From Lotus japonicus (taxonomy: Eukaryota; Streptophyta; Magnoliopsida; Fabales; Fabaceae): a DNA stretch of 64,000 nt. This document shows, piece after piece, positions 21,134-33,931 of the stretch (position 1 is the stretch's first letter; the number at the start of each line of letters is the position of its first letter). Position numbers and translations under genes: made by a program. The stretch spans positions 42,857,127 to 42,921,126 of the forward strand of contig NC_080043.1 in assembly GCF_012489685.1 (NCBI RefSeq), in the 5' to 3' direction. Under the pieces are notes generated by a model. The model did no database searches. It worked only from the letters and a program-made list of their open reading frames with translations, and had not been told where the DNA came from.

Positions 21134-24100
21134 AGCCAACTCCTAAGTCCAACCAACTCTCTGTGATTCCCGTAAAGAACCACACAAAAAGCTATAGGTG
21201 GGAAACTACCCTGTCCCCAAAGAAAACAAATGATGTTCAGAGCTAAGACTCTACTCCTACACTAATCCCATCTCGAGGAGCTCACACTAACACTCATTCC
21301 TACATGCTAGCGTGATCGTCGTCCGAATTTGAAATCCAGAACGACCTAGTCCATGTACACCATCCGTCCTCCTCTCGCTACCGCGATACGCTCCAGTTCC
21401 CGCATCTCAACCCTAGTTCCTCCCGAAGGATGAACCATCATGAATCAGCCCGCCAAAGACATCTGACAAAGGGCGTTTGTCCGCCAAAGCACACACAGAA
21501 GTCGCGAGGGTCAACTCCAAAGAATTATGTAAATAATAGCACCAATAAATATAAAGGAGATAATAGCCACTTAGGCTTATAACTAGGGATAACATCCTAG
21601 GGTTGCATACTTCCACAAAGAATATAACGACTGTAAATCACAGTTAACATGCATCAAGTAGAACTAACAAGTATCAAACACACTCATCATGTAGTCAGAT
21701 CAGCATAAAACCCGAATAACATCACTCTGCTTGGCGACGGAAACAAACCGACAACGTCACTCTACTTGGTGACGGAACAAAACAACAACGTCACTCTACT
21801 TGGCGACGGGACAAAACATCAACGTCACTCTGCTTGGCGACGGGACAAAACAACAACGTCACTCTGCTTGGCGACGGGACAAAACATCAACGTCACTCTG
21901 CTTGGCGACGGAACAAAACAACAACGTCACTCTGCTTGGCGACGGGACAAACCAAAGGTTTTGCCACTTATAGGCTGGGCACCTCGAGACGGTCGTAACA
22001 CTAGCCTCGTGTTTAACCATTTCTGCTCGGGCGTCACTTATCACCTTTGGCTATAGTCAAGACGGTACAAACTCTACATGGTTTGACCATTTCTGCTTGC
22101 TATGCCGAACATCAACAGGCACGATACAACTCTACATGGATGGTCGTTACCTCCTGTTGTGCCAGGTATAGTCAGGACCGATCCAACTCTGCATGGCTGA
22201 TCGTTACTTCCTGCTATACCGAAGTACTCTGCTTGGCACTTCATCGCTTATATGCATGGGTGCAACCACTCACGATGACTCTTCGGGTCACCAATGCTCT
22301 CACGAAGTCTCACGCTTCAGTGAAGTTTCATGCTCTCACAAGGTCTCACGCCTCAGTGAAGCTTCTCGGCTCATCCCTTGGATGGCCATCAAACTGCTCA
22401 ACGAGCGAAGGAGTACCAACATACTCAGAACTTACCAAACTCCTCAACACTTGGATCGGACGACACTCCTCGCTTTTCCAAAACTATGATTTGACTTCCA
22501 ATGCCTTCCTTCGAGGTTGTTATCATTACTTAAAGATTTTGAGGTTATTTAAGGTCTTATGAATTTTCTTTATAAAATAGATTCCCTTTTGTCTTATCGC
22601 AAGTCTTATACATTTGCAGGATCTCCCAATCCCAAGTCGCTTCCAGAGGAGGTCTCGATCCACTAAACAAAATTAAGGCCCGAACCTCGTTCGTCCTATC
22701 AAACTTTCTCCAAAACTCTCAAAATAAAATCGGCATGACCTGCCCGTTATTCTCACCATTCAGAATCTCAGATTTCCAATGTAAAGCATATTTAAATCAT
22801 CACAATCAACAACATGTCATATATCAAGAAATCTCAACATTAACACTTAGCACTTAGCATATAAAGCATGCACCACACATCCTAGATTACCCACATAGCA
22901 CAAAGCATGTAAGTCAATCTTCAAAAACATTCAGTAGATGAATCATCTACATTGTCAGCCGAAGCCTCAGAAAACATTTTCAATCACACACAATCCAGTG
23001 CATAAACAGTAAACAATGTTGAAACATCGACCCTAAGCATTAACTAGAGATTCAGTGAGAAGCCCTCACCTGCAGATTCTCCAGGATTATCTTCTAACTC
23101 TTCCTCACAAGCAAAGCGTTGCTCCTCAGGAAATTCCTCAAAAGTCCCTTTAAAGCAAAGTCACAGAAATACTATCAGAATCTATCGAGAACTAAGCTAT
23201 CGATACTTACTAAGGTTACACGAAGTAATCCATACTCTAAGGTACGATAATCTAGCGCGAAAGACAAGTTTTCGGAAAAAGGAAATTTCTTCCTCCCCCT
23301 TAATAGGGCTCGGCCACTTTGGCTAATTATGGGGCTCGATTTTTCTTCGAACAAACTTGGTTCCTATGCTTTCATAAGCCGTAACTAAGGGTATTCTGAA
23401 CTCGGAAAAATTATCGGATCAAAAACTGTCGCAGGGGTATTTTGGTCATGATTTTTAACTTAGGATTTTCAAAACTGAAATCCCAAAAATAAAATTTTGC
23501 AGGGACGTCACCAACGACGTTTATGACAACTAATCCTACTAGCACTAAGCTAAGGCGATAGTGTTCAGCCTAAAGGTTGAAGCTTTACTCCAAAAACTCC
23601 AAAATGGGTATTTTAGGCTAAAATTGATTCCGGCGGAATTCCGGTGACATAACGGAAAATCTAATCCGGCAGAAGTGATCTTGGGCACATATAGAAGAGG
23701 TTTAGAATCAGAAATGAAAGATTCAGGATAGTTTTGCAAAAACCCATAAACTATCCACTCAGAAAACTCTACAGAAAAGCTATGGAAAAAGCGATCAGAG
23801 GTAAGGATTAGCGACTATACCTCGAAACCTTGAAGCAGCAACTGATTAATCAACGATCAAGCAAGGATTGAACAAAATCTCTTCTCCTCCTCTCCTTAGC
23901 AAACTCGCGGCCTCCTTGGGTAGAAAATGGTGGAGTTTTGTGATTTCTTCTCACTTGCTTGCTATATATAGAAAAGGGTAATTCGCGGGAAAATGAAAGT
24001 TTCGCGAATCTGATTTTTCCGGCATCATTCTCCATGAATTCTAAGATAGGTTTTGGCAAAGGAATTCCTAAGCTAAGAAGATGTCTCCTTGTATTCTTGG

Positions 24101-24687
24101 CAACTAATGCAAAGTCGGTGCAAAGTCGGTGTAAAACTATTTTACCCGATAAGTTGCTTTTTGCATCGAATGTCGGAATAGAAAACTTCCTTCGGAAGAA
24201 AGATTGAAATCATCAAGAGAAATAGGTGTACGCGTGTAGAATATCCATTTGAAGCTCTGAATAGATAAAGTCTTCATTGTCGAGAAATTCTAGGGTTTTG
24301 AAATACCAGGGATTCGGTTTCGGCAAACTTCCGATGATTGGAATCGGACGTTCGTAGATCCTAGAGTTTCGCCTCGAAACGATTGTGATATATGGAAAAA
24401 GAGAAGTTCTAACATTTCTCTGAAGATTTTTGGAATTAACTTCCGTCGTGCCTAAAAGTGAAAATTAGCTATATACTAGGGTTTCTGACCTAGGTTAAGC
24501 GTATAACGATCGTACTATAACTTTTATCGATCATGATGTAATCCTTTGACTTTTCCTGAACTTTCTCCTTCATAAATTTATTTCATTTGGTAAACTCTAG
24601 TTCAGGTTTCCCTTCACAATACATCAACCCTAATCGTAAATGGAAATCTCTTCCACTTATTCTAAGCTTAAAATCTTGGGTCTTACA
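21134..24687 (-). mobile_element. Long Tekay/Del-like LTR, 3'-truncated
   Basis: On the minus strand it starts TGTAAGACCCAAGATTTTAA at 24687 and runs to 21134, where it meets the broken LTR of copy A. Compared with the inverted copy at 1-2748, about 310 nt of its 3' end are missing. No coding frame is supported; ORFs in it are repeat or random. It splits the gag of copy B: gag ends at 9045 and resumes at 24688. Solo LTR or remnant cannot be told apart. Confidence 0.7.
21721..21955. repeat. 33-bp tandem repeat, about 7 copies
   Basis: CGTCACTCTGCTTGGCGACG recurs every ~33 bp with AACAACAA or AACATCAA spacers. It is absent at this copy number from the inverted LTR copy at 1-2748. Arrays of this kind are common in long plant LTRs. 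Confidence 0.85.
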
Positions 24688-27600
24688 TAGAAAATGGGTA
24701 CCTAAGGACAAGATTATCTATGTTGCAGATATCCTTGATCGCTCCACTGAAACACCAATCATGGTATCTGGACTGTGGATGCTCGCGTCACATGACGGGA
24801 GAAAGGCGTATGTTCCAAGAGCTAAAACTTAAGCCTGGAGGCGAAGTTGGCTTTGGAGGAAATGAGAAGGGTAAAATTGTTGGTTCTGGTACCATTGGTA
24901 TTGATAACAGTCCATGCATTGATAATGTTCTGTTAGTAGATGGATTAAATCACAACTTATTGTCAATAAGCCAATTAGCTGACAAGGGTTATGATATTAT
25001 CTTCAATCAAAAGTCCTGCAGGGCTGTAAGTCAGATCGATGGCTCTGTTCTGTTTAACAGCAAGAGGAGGAACAACACTTATAAGATCTGATTATCTGAG
25101 TTGGAAACTCAGAAAGTAAAGTGCCTTCTTTCTGTTAATGAGGAGCAATGGGTATGGCATAGACGGTTAGGGCATGCCAGTATGAGAAAGATTTCTCAGC
25201 TGTGTAAGCTTGACCTTGTCAGGGGCTTACCCACTCTGAAGTTCTCTTCAGATGCTCCCTGTGAAGCATGTTAGAAAGGCAAATTTACAAAAGTCCCTTT
25301 CAAGGCTAAGAATGTTGTTTCCACCTCAAGGCCGTTGGAACTTCTGCATATCGACCTATTTGGACCAGTGAAAACTGAGTCTATAGGTGGGAAGAGATAT
25401 GGGATGGTCATTGTTGACGATTATAGCCGCTGGACACAAGTAAAATTTCTATCCCGTAAGGATGAGTCTCATTCTGTATTCTCTACCTTTATTGCCCAAG
25501 TGCAAAACGAGAAGGCTTGTAGGATTATGCGTGTCAGAAATGATCATGGTGGAGAGTTTGAGAATGACAAGTTTGAGAGTCTGTTTGATTCCTATGGAAT
25601 TGTACATGATTTCTCTTGTCCTAGAACCCCTCAACAAAATGGGGTTGTTGAGAGGAAGAACAGATCTCTTCCGGAGATGGCTAGAACCATGCTTCAAAAA
25701 ACTGACATGGCAAAGCACTTTTGGGCAGAGGCAGTAAACACAGCATGTTACATTCAGAACAGAATCTCTGTGAGACCAATTCTGAATAAGACTCCTTATG
25801 AATTGTGGAAGAAAGTAAAACCCAACATTTCTTATTTTCATCCTTTTGGTTGTGTTTGCTATGCTCTGAATACTAAGGATAGATTACATAAGTTTGATTC
25901 TAAATCTTCTAAATGTCTATTACTTGGTTACTCTGAACGATCTAAAGGTTTTAGAATTTATAATACTGATGCTAAAACTATTGAAGAATCTATTCATGAT
26001 AGATTTGATGATAAGCTTGACTCTGATCAGTCAAAGCTAGTTGAAGAGTTTGCAGATATGAGTATCAATGTTTCTTACAAAGGCAAAACTCCAGAGGAAG
26101 CTGAACCAGAGGAAGACTCTCTAGAGGAAGTTGGTCCCTCTGATCCACAGCCTCAGAAGAAGAGCAGAATTGTTGCCTCTCACCCTAAGGAGTTGATTCT
26201 GGGAAACAATGATGAACCAGTCAGAACCAGATCAGCCTTCAGACCCTCTGAAGAGACTCTACTTAGTCTGAAGGGATTGGTTTCCTTAATTGAACCAAAA
26301 TCAATAGATGAAGCTCCTCAAGACAAAGACTGGATTTTGGCAATGGAGGAAGAACTGAATCAATTTTCCAAGAATGATGTTTGGAACCTTGTCAAGAAAC
26401 CTCAAGGTGTTCACATCATTGGAACCAAATGGGTATTCAGAAACAAGCTGAATGAAAAAGGAGATGTAGTCAGAAACAAAGCAAGACTAGTTGCTCAAGG
26501 CTACAGTTAGCAAGAAGGAATAGATTATACTGAAACGTTTGCTCCAGTAGCAAGACTAGAAGCAATCAGACTGCTGATCTCTTTCTCAGTGAATCACAAC
26601 ATAATCCTTCATCAGATGGATGTCAAGAGTGCCTTTCTGAATGAATACATCTCTGAGGAAGTATATGTGCACCAACCTCCTGGTTTTGAAGATGAGAAGA
26701 ACCCTGACCATGTTTTCAAATTGAAGAAATCTCTCTATGGTCTGAAGCAAGCTCCCAGAGCATGGTATGAGAGACTCAGCTCATTCCTTATGGAAAATGA
26801 GTTTGTAAGGGGCAAAGTAGATACAACTCTCTTTTGCAAAACTTACAAAGATGATATCTTAATTGTGCAAATTTATGTTGATGATATTATATTTGGATCA
26901 GTTAATCCATCTCTTTGCAAAGAATTTTCTGAGATGATGCAGGCTGAATTTGAAATGAGCATGATGGGAGAACTCAAGTACTTTCTAGGTATACAAGTTG
27001 ATCAAAAACCAGAAGGAACGTACATCCATCAGAGCAAGTACACTAAAGAACTTCTGAAGAAGTTCAACATGACAGAATCTACAAATGCTAAGACTCCAAT
27101 GCATCCTACATGCATCCTGGAGAAAGAAGATGCAAGTGGTAAAGTTTGTCAGAAGCTCTATCGTGGTATGATAGGATCACTTCTATACTTAACTGCATCT
27201 AGGCCAGACATTCTGTTTAGTGTTCATCTATGCGCTCGTTTCCAATCAGATCCAAGGGAAACCCACTTAACTGCTGTTAAGAGGATCCTGAGATATCTGA
27301 AAGGTACCACTAACCTTGGCTTGATGTATAAGAAAACATCATAGTATAAGCTTTCAGGTTACTGTGATGCTGATTATGCTGGAGATAGAACTGAGAGAAA
27401 AAGCACTTCTGGAAATTGTCAATTTCTGGGAAGTAACCTAGTCTCATGGGCAAGCAAGAGGCAATCTACTATTGCACTATCTACTGCAAAGGCAGAATAT
27501 ATCTCAGCAGCAATTTGCAGCACTCAGATGCTCTGGATGAAACATCAGCTAGAGGATTATCAAATCCTTGAAAGCAATATTCCAATTTACTGTGACAATA

Positions 27601-27821
27601 CTGCTGCAATCTCACTCAGTAAGAATCCAATCTTACACTCAAGGGCTAAACACATTGAGGTAAAGTATCACTTTATTAGAGATTATGTTCAGAAGGGCGT
27701 ACTTCTTCTGAAGTTTATTGATACTGACCATCAATGGGCAGATATCTTCACAAAGCCCTTAGCAGAAGATAGATTTAAATTTATACTGAAAAATCTGAAT
27801 ATGGACTTTTGTCCAGTATGA
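24688..27821 (+). pseudogene. pol: Sirevirus B gag tail and pol, four in-frame stops
   Basis: The gag tail continues to the stop at 24830-24832; pol is in the +1 frame. The protease motif reads WYLDCGCSRHMTG (DSG changed to DCG). Integrase D-D-E positions (HIDLFGP, VRNDHGGEF, NGVVERKN), reverse transcriptase YVDDIIFG and RNase H motifs ([24 protein letters not shown]) are present. Stops interrupt the single pol frame at 25089-25091 (TGA), about 25272 (TAG), 26508-26510 (TAG, for glutamine) and 27342-27344 (TAG). The second stop falls in the HHCC zinc finger. There is no frameshift in pol itself. Confidence 0.9.
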
Positions 27822-28340
27822 AGATGGATCAGAACCTCTGACTATGATACTTCCTCATCAGAAGATGTCTAGTTTAGAAGGTAATTCTATCAGAGGTTAA
27901 GTACCCATTGGTGCTTACACTGAAGCTGAGACAGTAAATGTGTGTCAGTTGCTATGATACATCGTTCCTTGTGCCCGTGCTGACAATCTGTTGTACCCAT
28001 TGGTTCTTACTCTGAGATAAGACAGTAAGCGTGTGTCAGTTTCTTTGATACACTGTTCCTTGTGCCCGTGCTGACAATCTGTTGTAATGAGTGTTGATGT
28101 GCTTTATCTCCACCGTGTGATGTGTGTAATAAATGTTCATAATGATGTCCTTAATTTTCAACCGTTGATCTTACTTTTGCTTTTACAATCAACAACGGTT
28201 ACCTTCTAAAACCACTACGCACACACGTTCTCCATCATTCACGTTTTTGCTTCTCTCTCCTGCTTTTGCAAAACCCTTATCTTCTTCATTCTCTCTCGCG
28301 TTCAACCTCTTCTCCTCTACCCAAACCTTCATCCTTCACA
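27822..28340 (+). other. Pol-ORF2 spacer of copy B
   Basis: Noncoding. It contains a ~100-bp direct repeat (the phrase ending CTTGTGCCCGTGCTGACAAT, near 27970 and 28060) not seen as a duplication in A or C. The TATA-like site seen in A and C is altered here to CACTACGCACACACG near 28211. Confidence 0.5.
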
Positions 28341-31075
28341 ATGGTGAATCAAGAAAGAGCTGACTCCGGTGACAAGTCTGATTCCGCCGATGGAAGAGTT
28401 TTTCCCAATTTGGTTGTGGGTCTTCCAACTGGGCAAGTAGGTCCTGTTCTGCGTTCTCGTTCGACTGAGAATGTCTGACATGAAGTGCAAGATGCTGAAG
28501 ATGTTGTCCCACTCTCTCAGAGAAAATGTGTTGTTACCTGCAGCTTTGCTCGTGAAGAACTCCTGGTTCTTGCTGAATGGAAATTTGATTTTGATGTCAT
28601 TGCTGCAAATGGGTTTGACCTGCGTCTTGAGATTCAAGCACAAGGCTGGGAAGGGAACTTTCAAAGAATCAGTGGTCCAGTGTATAAGAAGCTCGTGAAG
28701 GAATTCTGGAAACACGCATATTGCAATGAGCACCGAGTGGTATCCTTCATTTTGGGAAACAAGATCATCATAACTGAGAAAGCAATTGCAAGGCTTCTGG
28801 GTCCAGAATCAAGCAAGGGCTACAGGTTTCAGTTGCAAGAATCAAAGGTCTCAACCAACACCAAGGAGAAAGTCAACATGGCTCTCTACTCTACATGGAA
28901 TCCAGGAAAGAATGATTGCAAGACCAAGGAGCTTCACCCTGATTTGAGAATATGGCACAAGATTCTTCTGCACTGCATCAACCAAAAGGTGTTCTTGTTC
29001 TTTGTCAAAGACCATAAGAAGGTGTGCTTACCTTACTTCCTCTTCTCCTATCTAAAGGAGTGCATCAAGAAATCCAGAACCACCGCCTCACCAAAATCTG
29101 CCATAAAATACATACCTTTTGGTAGTTTGCTCTCTTACTTCTTTGTGGAAAGCAAATTGGTGCATGCCCTGCGAAGGTTGGGATGTTCTGAAGACTTGAC
29201 AACAATAGCTGGAGATACTTTCAATGCCACATCTTTGAAAAGAATGGGCATGATTGAAACCAAAGCTGATTCCAGCACTGCTGAAGGAAGACCAAGGAAA
29301 AGGATTCCTCTAAAAGACTATCCTCTCTGGTCCAAGGATAATGATCCAGAGGCTATTAGATACTATCTTGAGGATCTGAAGCAGCAAGGCTTTGAGATTG
29401 ATGTGAACCAATTCTTCAGAAATCTCCAAGACCCTCCGGACTTCGAGTCCCCAAGGAAGAAGAAGACCAAGAGGAAGCAAGTTGAAGCATCTGAGGAGAA
29501 GGATCCCTCTGACGGTGATGACAACGATGATAATGATGCTCCACCGCCTAATAAGAAGGCTAAGAAGGTCAGGATTGAACCTCAAGTAGTTATCGTGGAA
29601 ACTACTCAGGAACAAGTTAGACATGCACCCTCCATCAGAGTCACACGATCTGCAGCAAAAGCTTCAAGTAAGTTTGCTGCCCTTTCTGATGATGATTTAA
29701 ATTTGCTTGATGCAACCCTCGAAGCAACCAATCTTGAACCTTCACCAATTCATCAACAAACCTCTCACCCTTCACCCCCTAGAGACTCCTTCTTTCAACT
29801 TACCATTGAGGAAGAACCCCTTTGGAAAATGCTTCAAGCCAACAAACCCTCTGCCTCCACTGCACCTATAATTCTTCCATACCATTCAAAAACATCTGAA
29901 CCACAAGCCTCTGAACTACAAACCTCCGAACCACAAGCCTCAGAACCTCAAGACTCTGATAAAACCACAAGCAATCCACAATCACGTCATCCATCAGATC
30001 GTGACAACCTCTCTCCTTTTACATCTGTTTCCTTTACCACAAATGTTTCATTTTCTTCTCCATCCAACAAGTCAGAAGCCACAAGGCAATTCTTTCAAAT
30101 TTCTAAGGAAATGCTCTCTGAAATCCCTGAACATTTCATCAATGTTCCTAGTCCTCGCCGCTACCCTGGACCAAGGCCGAACCTCTGGTTTCTCCGGATT
30201 TCCCAATCCAAGCGGTACCTCTGGCCTTAATTCCTCCTCCACCTCCTCCTCCTCAAACCTTTCTTCAAGACAATGCTGAGTCAGTCTCCAACCATTCACC
30301 AGATAACACACAGAATCCTGAGACTGAAACTCCTCAACCAAACCCTGAGACCAATAACTCTGCACATCAGACTCTGCATATTGGTTCTCCCTCTGAAGTT
30401 GCCAGCAGTAACCACTCCTCATCACCTGAGCCAAACCTCTCACTTATTCCCTATACTTACTCTGGACCAACCACCCTCCTTGATTGCATCAATGCATTTA
30501 ATCATGAAGTATCATTAAGGATCAGCAATGTGCATGGTCGCACTGACCTAAGTGCAAGTCCTGACCTGGTTGTTGAAGAATGGGAAAGTCTGTGCTCTTG
30601 GATGGTTGACCAAGTTCCTCTGATGATGGGGTTTCTCAACTCTGAGAAGACAAAATGTGTTGAAGCTGCTACTCAACGTCTCAAACGAAGAGAACTTCTG
30701 GCTGAATAACAGATAAGGGAACAGCTCTATTCTGTTATTGAAGAAACCGGACGAAAGAAAGAACAAGAAGAAGAAGCTGCACGGATTGAGGCAGAACAAC
30801 GTGAAGCTGCAAGGTTGCAAGCTCTAGAACAAGCATCATTATTACACGCTGAAGCTGAAGCACTCAAAAATGAAGCACTTAGAATTGTTCCAATTACTGA
30901 TGTTGCTTCCACATCTGCTCAAGCTCCTCACTCTGATGAAGCTACAATGTATGCTCAACCTCAGTCAGATTCAAGGATTGATATCACTGAACTAAGGCTC
31001 AACTCTCATGAAGTTCTCCTTCAGAGTTTGAAAGAAATGTGCACAGAACTGCTTCGGAGGACACCTAAACTCTAG
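28341..31075 (+). pseudogene. Sirevirus ORF2 ('env-like') of copy B, broken
   Basis: It begins MVNQERADSGDKSDSADG at 28341 and meets a TGA at 28476-28478, after which the same frame continues from about 28485 to about 30180. A frameshift lies near 30180 and a TAA at 30707-30709. The domain order matches copy A: PF20167-like globular part (WHKILLHCINQ, with the ~15 residues that follow in A missing; KYIPFGSLLSYFFVES), basic clusters (KKKTKRK), a Pro/Ser-rich tract with repeated SEPQASEPQ-like units, a coiled coil, and a tail with ITELRLNSHEVLLQSLKEM. No membrane segment is visible. Confidence 0.8.
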
Positions 31076-31316
31076 TTTTAGGAACTCTCTTCTCTCCTGT
31101 TTTATCTCTGTTGATTTATCTTCCTGTTTTATGTTTTAACCTTTCACGTCTATTTGTTTTGAACCTTGTTTCTTTATCTATTCTCATGTTATTCTATTAT
31201 CATATTCATTATGTGTTGCATAATAATTGTTTATCATAAAATGTATTTCATGCATACTCATTAACCACCAACCAAATTTTTTTATTAATAAGAAATTACA
31301 TACAAGCATGACTACA

Positions 31317-31724
31317 TTAAAAAGGAGGATTTTTCCTCATTTCTCTACACTGCCTACGCATCGTTGCTTTCTCAAGCTCTAGACGATGCTGCCTATACTC
31401 TAAAAGGACTAAGCTCTGGCACAGTTTCTGCCTCTGAGGACCCGCCGCCACCGTCTCCAGAGCTATCTCTATTGCTCTGACTTCCTCATACAGCTCCAGC
31501 TCCTTCTGAAAGCAGACTTGCAATTCCTCCACGAATCTGAGGAAGCTCCTAAGGCTGTTGTTCATTTCCGGATTTAGGCTCATGCCTAATAGCTGGTTTG
31601 TGAGGGTATAAACGCTCGGTTCCTCTGGATGGCGTAAGTTGATGAAGAGATCTTCATCAAAGGTTTTTCTTCTCAACTGCTCGATACTTGCAATGAAGGA
31701 TGCCATTGAATTTTTTAAGCTCAA
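31317..31724 (-). CDS. Antisense ORF of copy B (135 codons, intact)
   Basis: Minus strand, opposite to element B. The first ATG (31724) reads MSLKNSMASF; the internal methionine at 31706 aligns with the start in A and C. It shares EDLFINLRHPEE and the terminal CREMRKNPPF with the other copies but is only about one third identical overall, with small length differences. It is open although pol and ORF2 of this copy carry many breaks. The product is predicted helical and charged, with heptad-like leucines. Function unknown. Its TATA box is about 46 nt upstream of the first ATG, and it converges with ORF2 about 240 nt away. Confidence 0.55.
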   Translation of the reverse strand: MSLKNSMASFIASIEQLRRKTFDEDLFINLRHPEEPSVYTLTNQLLGMSLNPEMNNSLRSFLRFVEELQVCFQKELELYEEVRAIEIALETVAAGPQRQKLCQSLVLLEYRQHRLELEKATMRRQCREMRKNPPF

Positions 31725-31763
31725 AAGAAAATGAGATATGAAGACTGATATGGTTTAACCGCT

Positions 31764-31872
31764 ATTTATAAGCTCAGATCAGTCTCCAGAAGTTAATGCT
31801 GAAGCAGTTTCTCGAGGTGTATTTATTGGTAACCGAAGTTTACCTTAACTCCTTGGCCGGTGGTAAACGTTC
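31764..31872 (-). promoter_or_regulatory. Promoter-like region of the antisense ORF (copy B)
   Basis: Box 1 (reverse complement at 31854-31872) and box 2 (31805-31818) are identical to those in A and C. TATAAAT is at 31770-31764. Spacings agree with A and C to within 1-2 nt although surrounding sequence differs clearly. Confidence 0.65.
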
Positions 31873-32063
31873 AACCTCGTCTTTTCAACCTTCTGCATAT
31901 GCATTAATTAAATACGTTTTCCCTAATATTTCTTTCTCTCCATTTTTTTCACTTAGACCTTCAAGCTAAGTTTTTCACACCCCATGCTTTTTGCTTATGA
32001 CAAAAAGGGGGAGTATAACCCAGTTTTTGATGTGTAAGCTGTGTTAGTGTGATTCTTTTTCTT

Positions 32064-32160
32064 TTGGAGAATTTAAGAGTTCCACCTTTATGACCATAGA
32101 TGTGTCACTGGGCAAATACAAGGAATACATTTTCACTTCCTCTGAAGTGATACAAGTTGA
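32064..32160 (+). other. Conserved 3' noncoding block with hairpin (copy B)
   Basis: Same block as in A and C, in element orientation, followed by CACTTC-CTCT-GAAGTG; the loop differs from the TTCT of A and C while the stem is kept. Confidence 0.6.
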
Positions 32161-32459
32161 CTCTGATACCTTTACACTGCTCTTGATACTTATGCGCTCT
32201 GATTATCTCACTTTGTCTATGTCATAAATTATCACTCTGAACTCTTATGATTTAGCTCAGAATCTAGATATTACTAATATTTTCATTAAGTATTAGATTC
32301 AGGGGGAGCTAAGCTCAGAATCAAGCTGTGACTTGTATTCAGAATGAGCAACATAAACCATTCATCTCAGGATAAGTTTTTCTCTATTTTCTAAACTCTG
32401 AGTGAATTCAGTTTACTGTTTAAGAATTGTTCATCAAAATACTTGGTTTTGTCATCATC

Positions 32460-32471
32460 AAAAAGGGGGAG
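32460..32471 (+). other. Polypurine tract of copy B
   Basis: AAAAAGGGGGAG immediately precedes the LTR start. Additional AGGGGGAG motifs lie at 32301-32308 and 32006-32013. Confidence 0.85.
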
Positions 32472-32473
32472 AT

Positions 32474-33667
32474 TGTAAGATCAAGTTTTGATCTAGTAGT
32501 AAAACTCTATGTTTTGATGATTACAAGTTAACTATTAAGTATGAACAATTATGGTACTCTAACGTTGTTTTCTGAGTGTTCACATGACAGGCCAAGACTC
32601 TGGACCAATCGCACAAAAATCAGAAGCACAATGCTCAAAGAGTAACCTCTGCAACGCTTTCGCACGTACTATGTTCAATCTAAACAGTAGATCAAGCTTC
32701 AGAAGATCTGATATGGATTCAGCTCACTAGAAGCTCTGAAGGATCAGACGCTCTGAAGGATCAGAGGCTCTGAAGGATCAGAAGCTCTGAAGCATCAGAA
32801 GCTGAGTAGTGAAGACTCTGAAGTCCAAGAGTAAGCTAGCTCTATAGACCAAGTACTTCTCCTCTGAGTGCAGAAGCAGAAGGTACAAAGGTTAGAGGAT
32901 CCAAGCTTCCCTCTGACTCTGATCATCAAGCTTCACAAGTTCCAAGATGAAGCATCCTCTGATCAGAAGTCAATAAGGTTGAAGGTCATGTCACTATCCA
33001 AAGTAGAAAAGCAATTGTACTATTCCTGACGACCCTACCTAACTGATTCAGCCATAGCAGAACTTGGAAATTCCAGATCTGCCCTCCAACGGTAGCATCT
33101 TCATGCAACGTTCAAACCCTAATCCTTAGAGTATATAAAGTGGCTGAAGATTGAAAGATGTTTTTTGAAGAAACTTTATCACGCGCAAGAAATATTTCAA
33201 ATCTTCTTCGCAATCTTTCTTCAAATAGAACTAAGTGTGTTTACTATCAGCTTTTTGAAGAAGCACTTATTTGTAAACCCAATACATTCAAACAGTTGTT
33301 TGATTTACCTTTAGGAGATCAAGGTTGATCGGATCCTAGAGAAGACTAAGAGAGTGAATCTTAGTGTTAGCTAAGTCAGTGTATTGTTAGTCACTTTGCA
33401 GGTAGCAAGTGCAGTTGTAACAAAACTCTGATTAGTGGATTGCCTTCATTCTAAGAAGGAAGAAATCACCATAATGGGTGGACTGGATTAGCTTGAGGGA
33501 TTTATCAAGTGAACCAGGATAAAATCATTTGTGTGCTTTCCTTATCTCTTATCTCTGCACTCTTATCTTTGGTGTTCGAAGAGATTTATTTAAATCTCAA
33601 GTGGGTTGAATTTTTAGTTGTAAAATGCTATTCAAACCCCCCCTTTCTATCGTTTTTCATACCTTCA
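32474..33667 (+). mobile_element. Right (3') LTR of copy B (1194 bp)
   Basis: Starts TGTAAGATCAAG and ends CATACCTTCA with clean termini. A TATATAAAG box lies near 33132-33140. The 18-bp minisatellite at 32728-32800 has about 4 units. Host DNA (AGTGGTTCTTC) resumes at 33668. Confidence 0.9.
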
Positions 33668-33931
33668 AGTGGTTCTTCTATCATTGGAACATCTCAAATG
33701 CCTGAGGAAAATAGTGAAACATCAAACTTGCTTGACATTGATCAAACCTGTGGTGATAGTCTCAACAATGTACTTGGTTATGTCATTCGATTATCTGAAA
33801 GACTTGATGAAAATGGCGACTCATCAAACTTTCTTGAAATTGATCAAATATGCGGTGGTATTCTTAACAATTTGCTTGGTTCTAACAATGGATTATCTGA
33901 AAGGCCCCATGAACACTTTATTGGATTCTAG
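33668..33931 (+). pseudogene. Agenet-like gene copy, unit 1, 3' end
   Basis: Continuation of the exon interrupted at 7039. It encodes SSIIGTSQMPEENSETSN, then repeats of a DIDQTCGDSLNNVLG-like phrase (three copies, one per ~40 residues), ending ERPHEHFIGF before TAG. About 146 bp present in unit 2 (39177-39322) are missing here. The acidic repeats recur in all copies of this family. Confidence 0.6.

Larger units (their letters stand above)
7040..33667 (+). mobile_element. Sirevirus copy B (plus strand), split by copy A and a long LTR
   Basis: Its pieces are an inverted left LTR (7040-8294), gag 3' part (8291-9045), then gag end, pol, ORF2, antisense ORF and tracts (24688-32473), and the right LTR (32474-33667). 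The 5' leader, primer site and first ~350 gag codons are absent. No target duplication is found, and host DNA is missing at the site. The many stops and the two younger insertions make it the oldest of the three. Confidence 0.85.

Noticed and set aside
21721..21955. Regularly spaced direct repeats resembling a CRISPR array
   Set aside because: The spacers are themselves near-identical (AACAACAA or AACATCAA), there are no cas genes, and the context is a plant LTR; this is a minisatellite.
22047..22562. 171-codon plus-strand ORF
   Set aside because: It lies inside the long LTR, has no recognisable domain, and its counterpart in the 1-2748 copy is not open.
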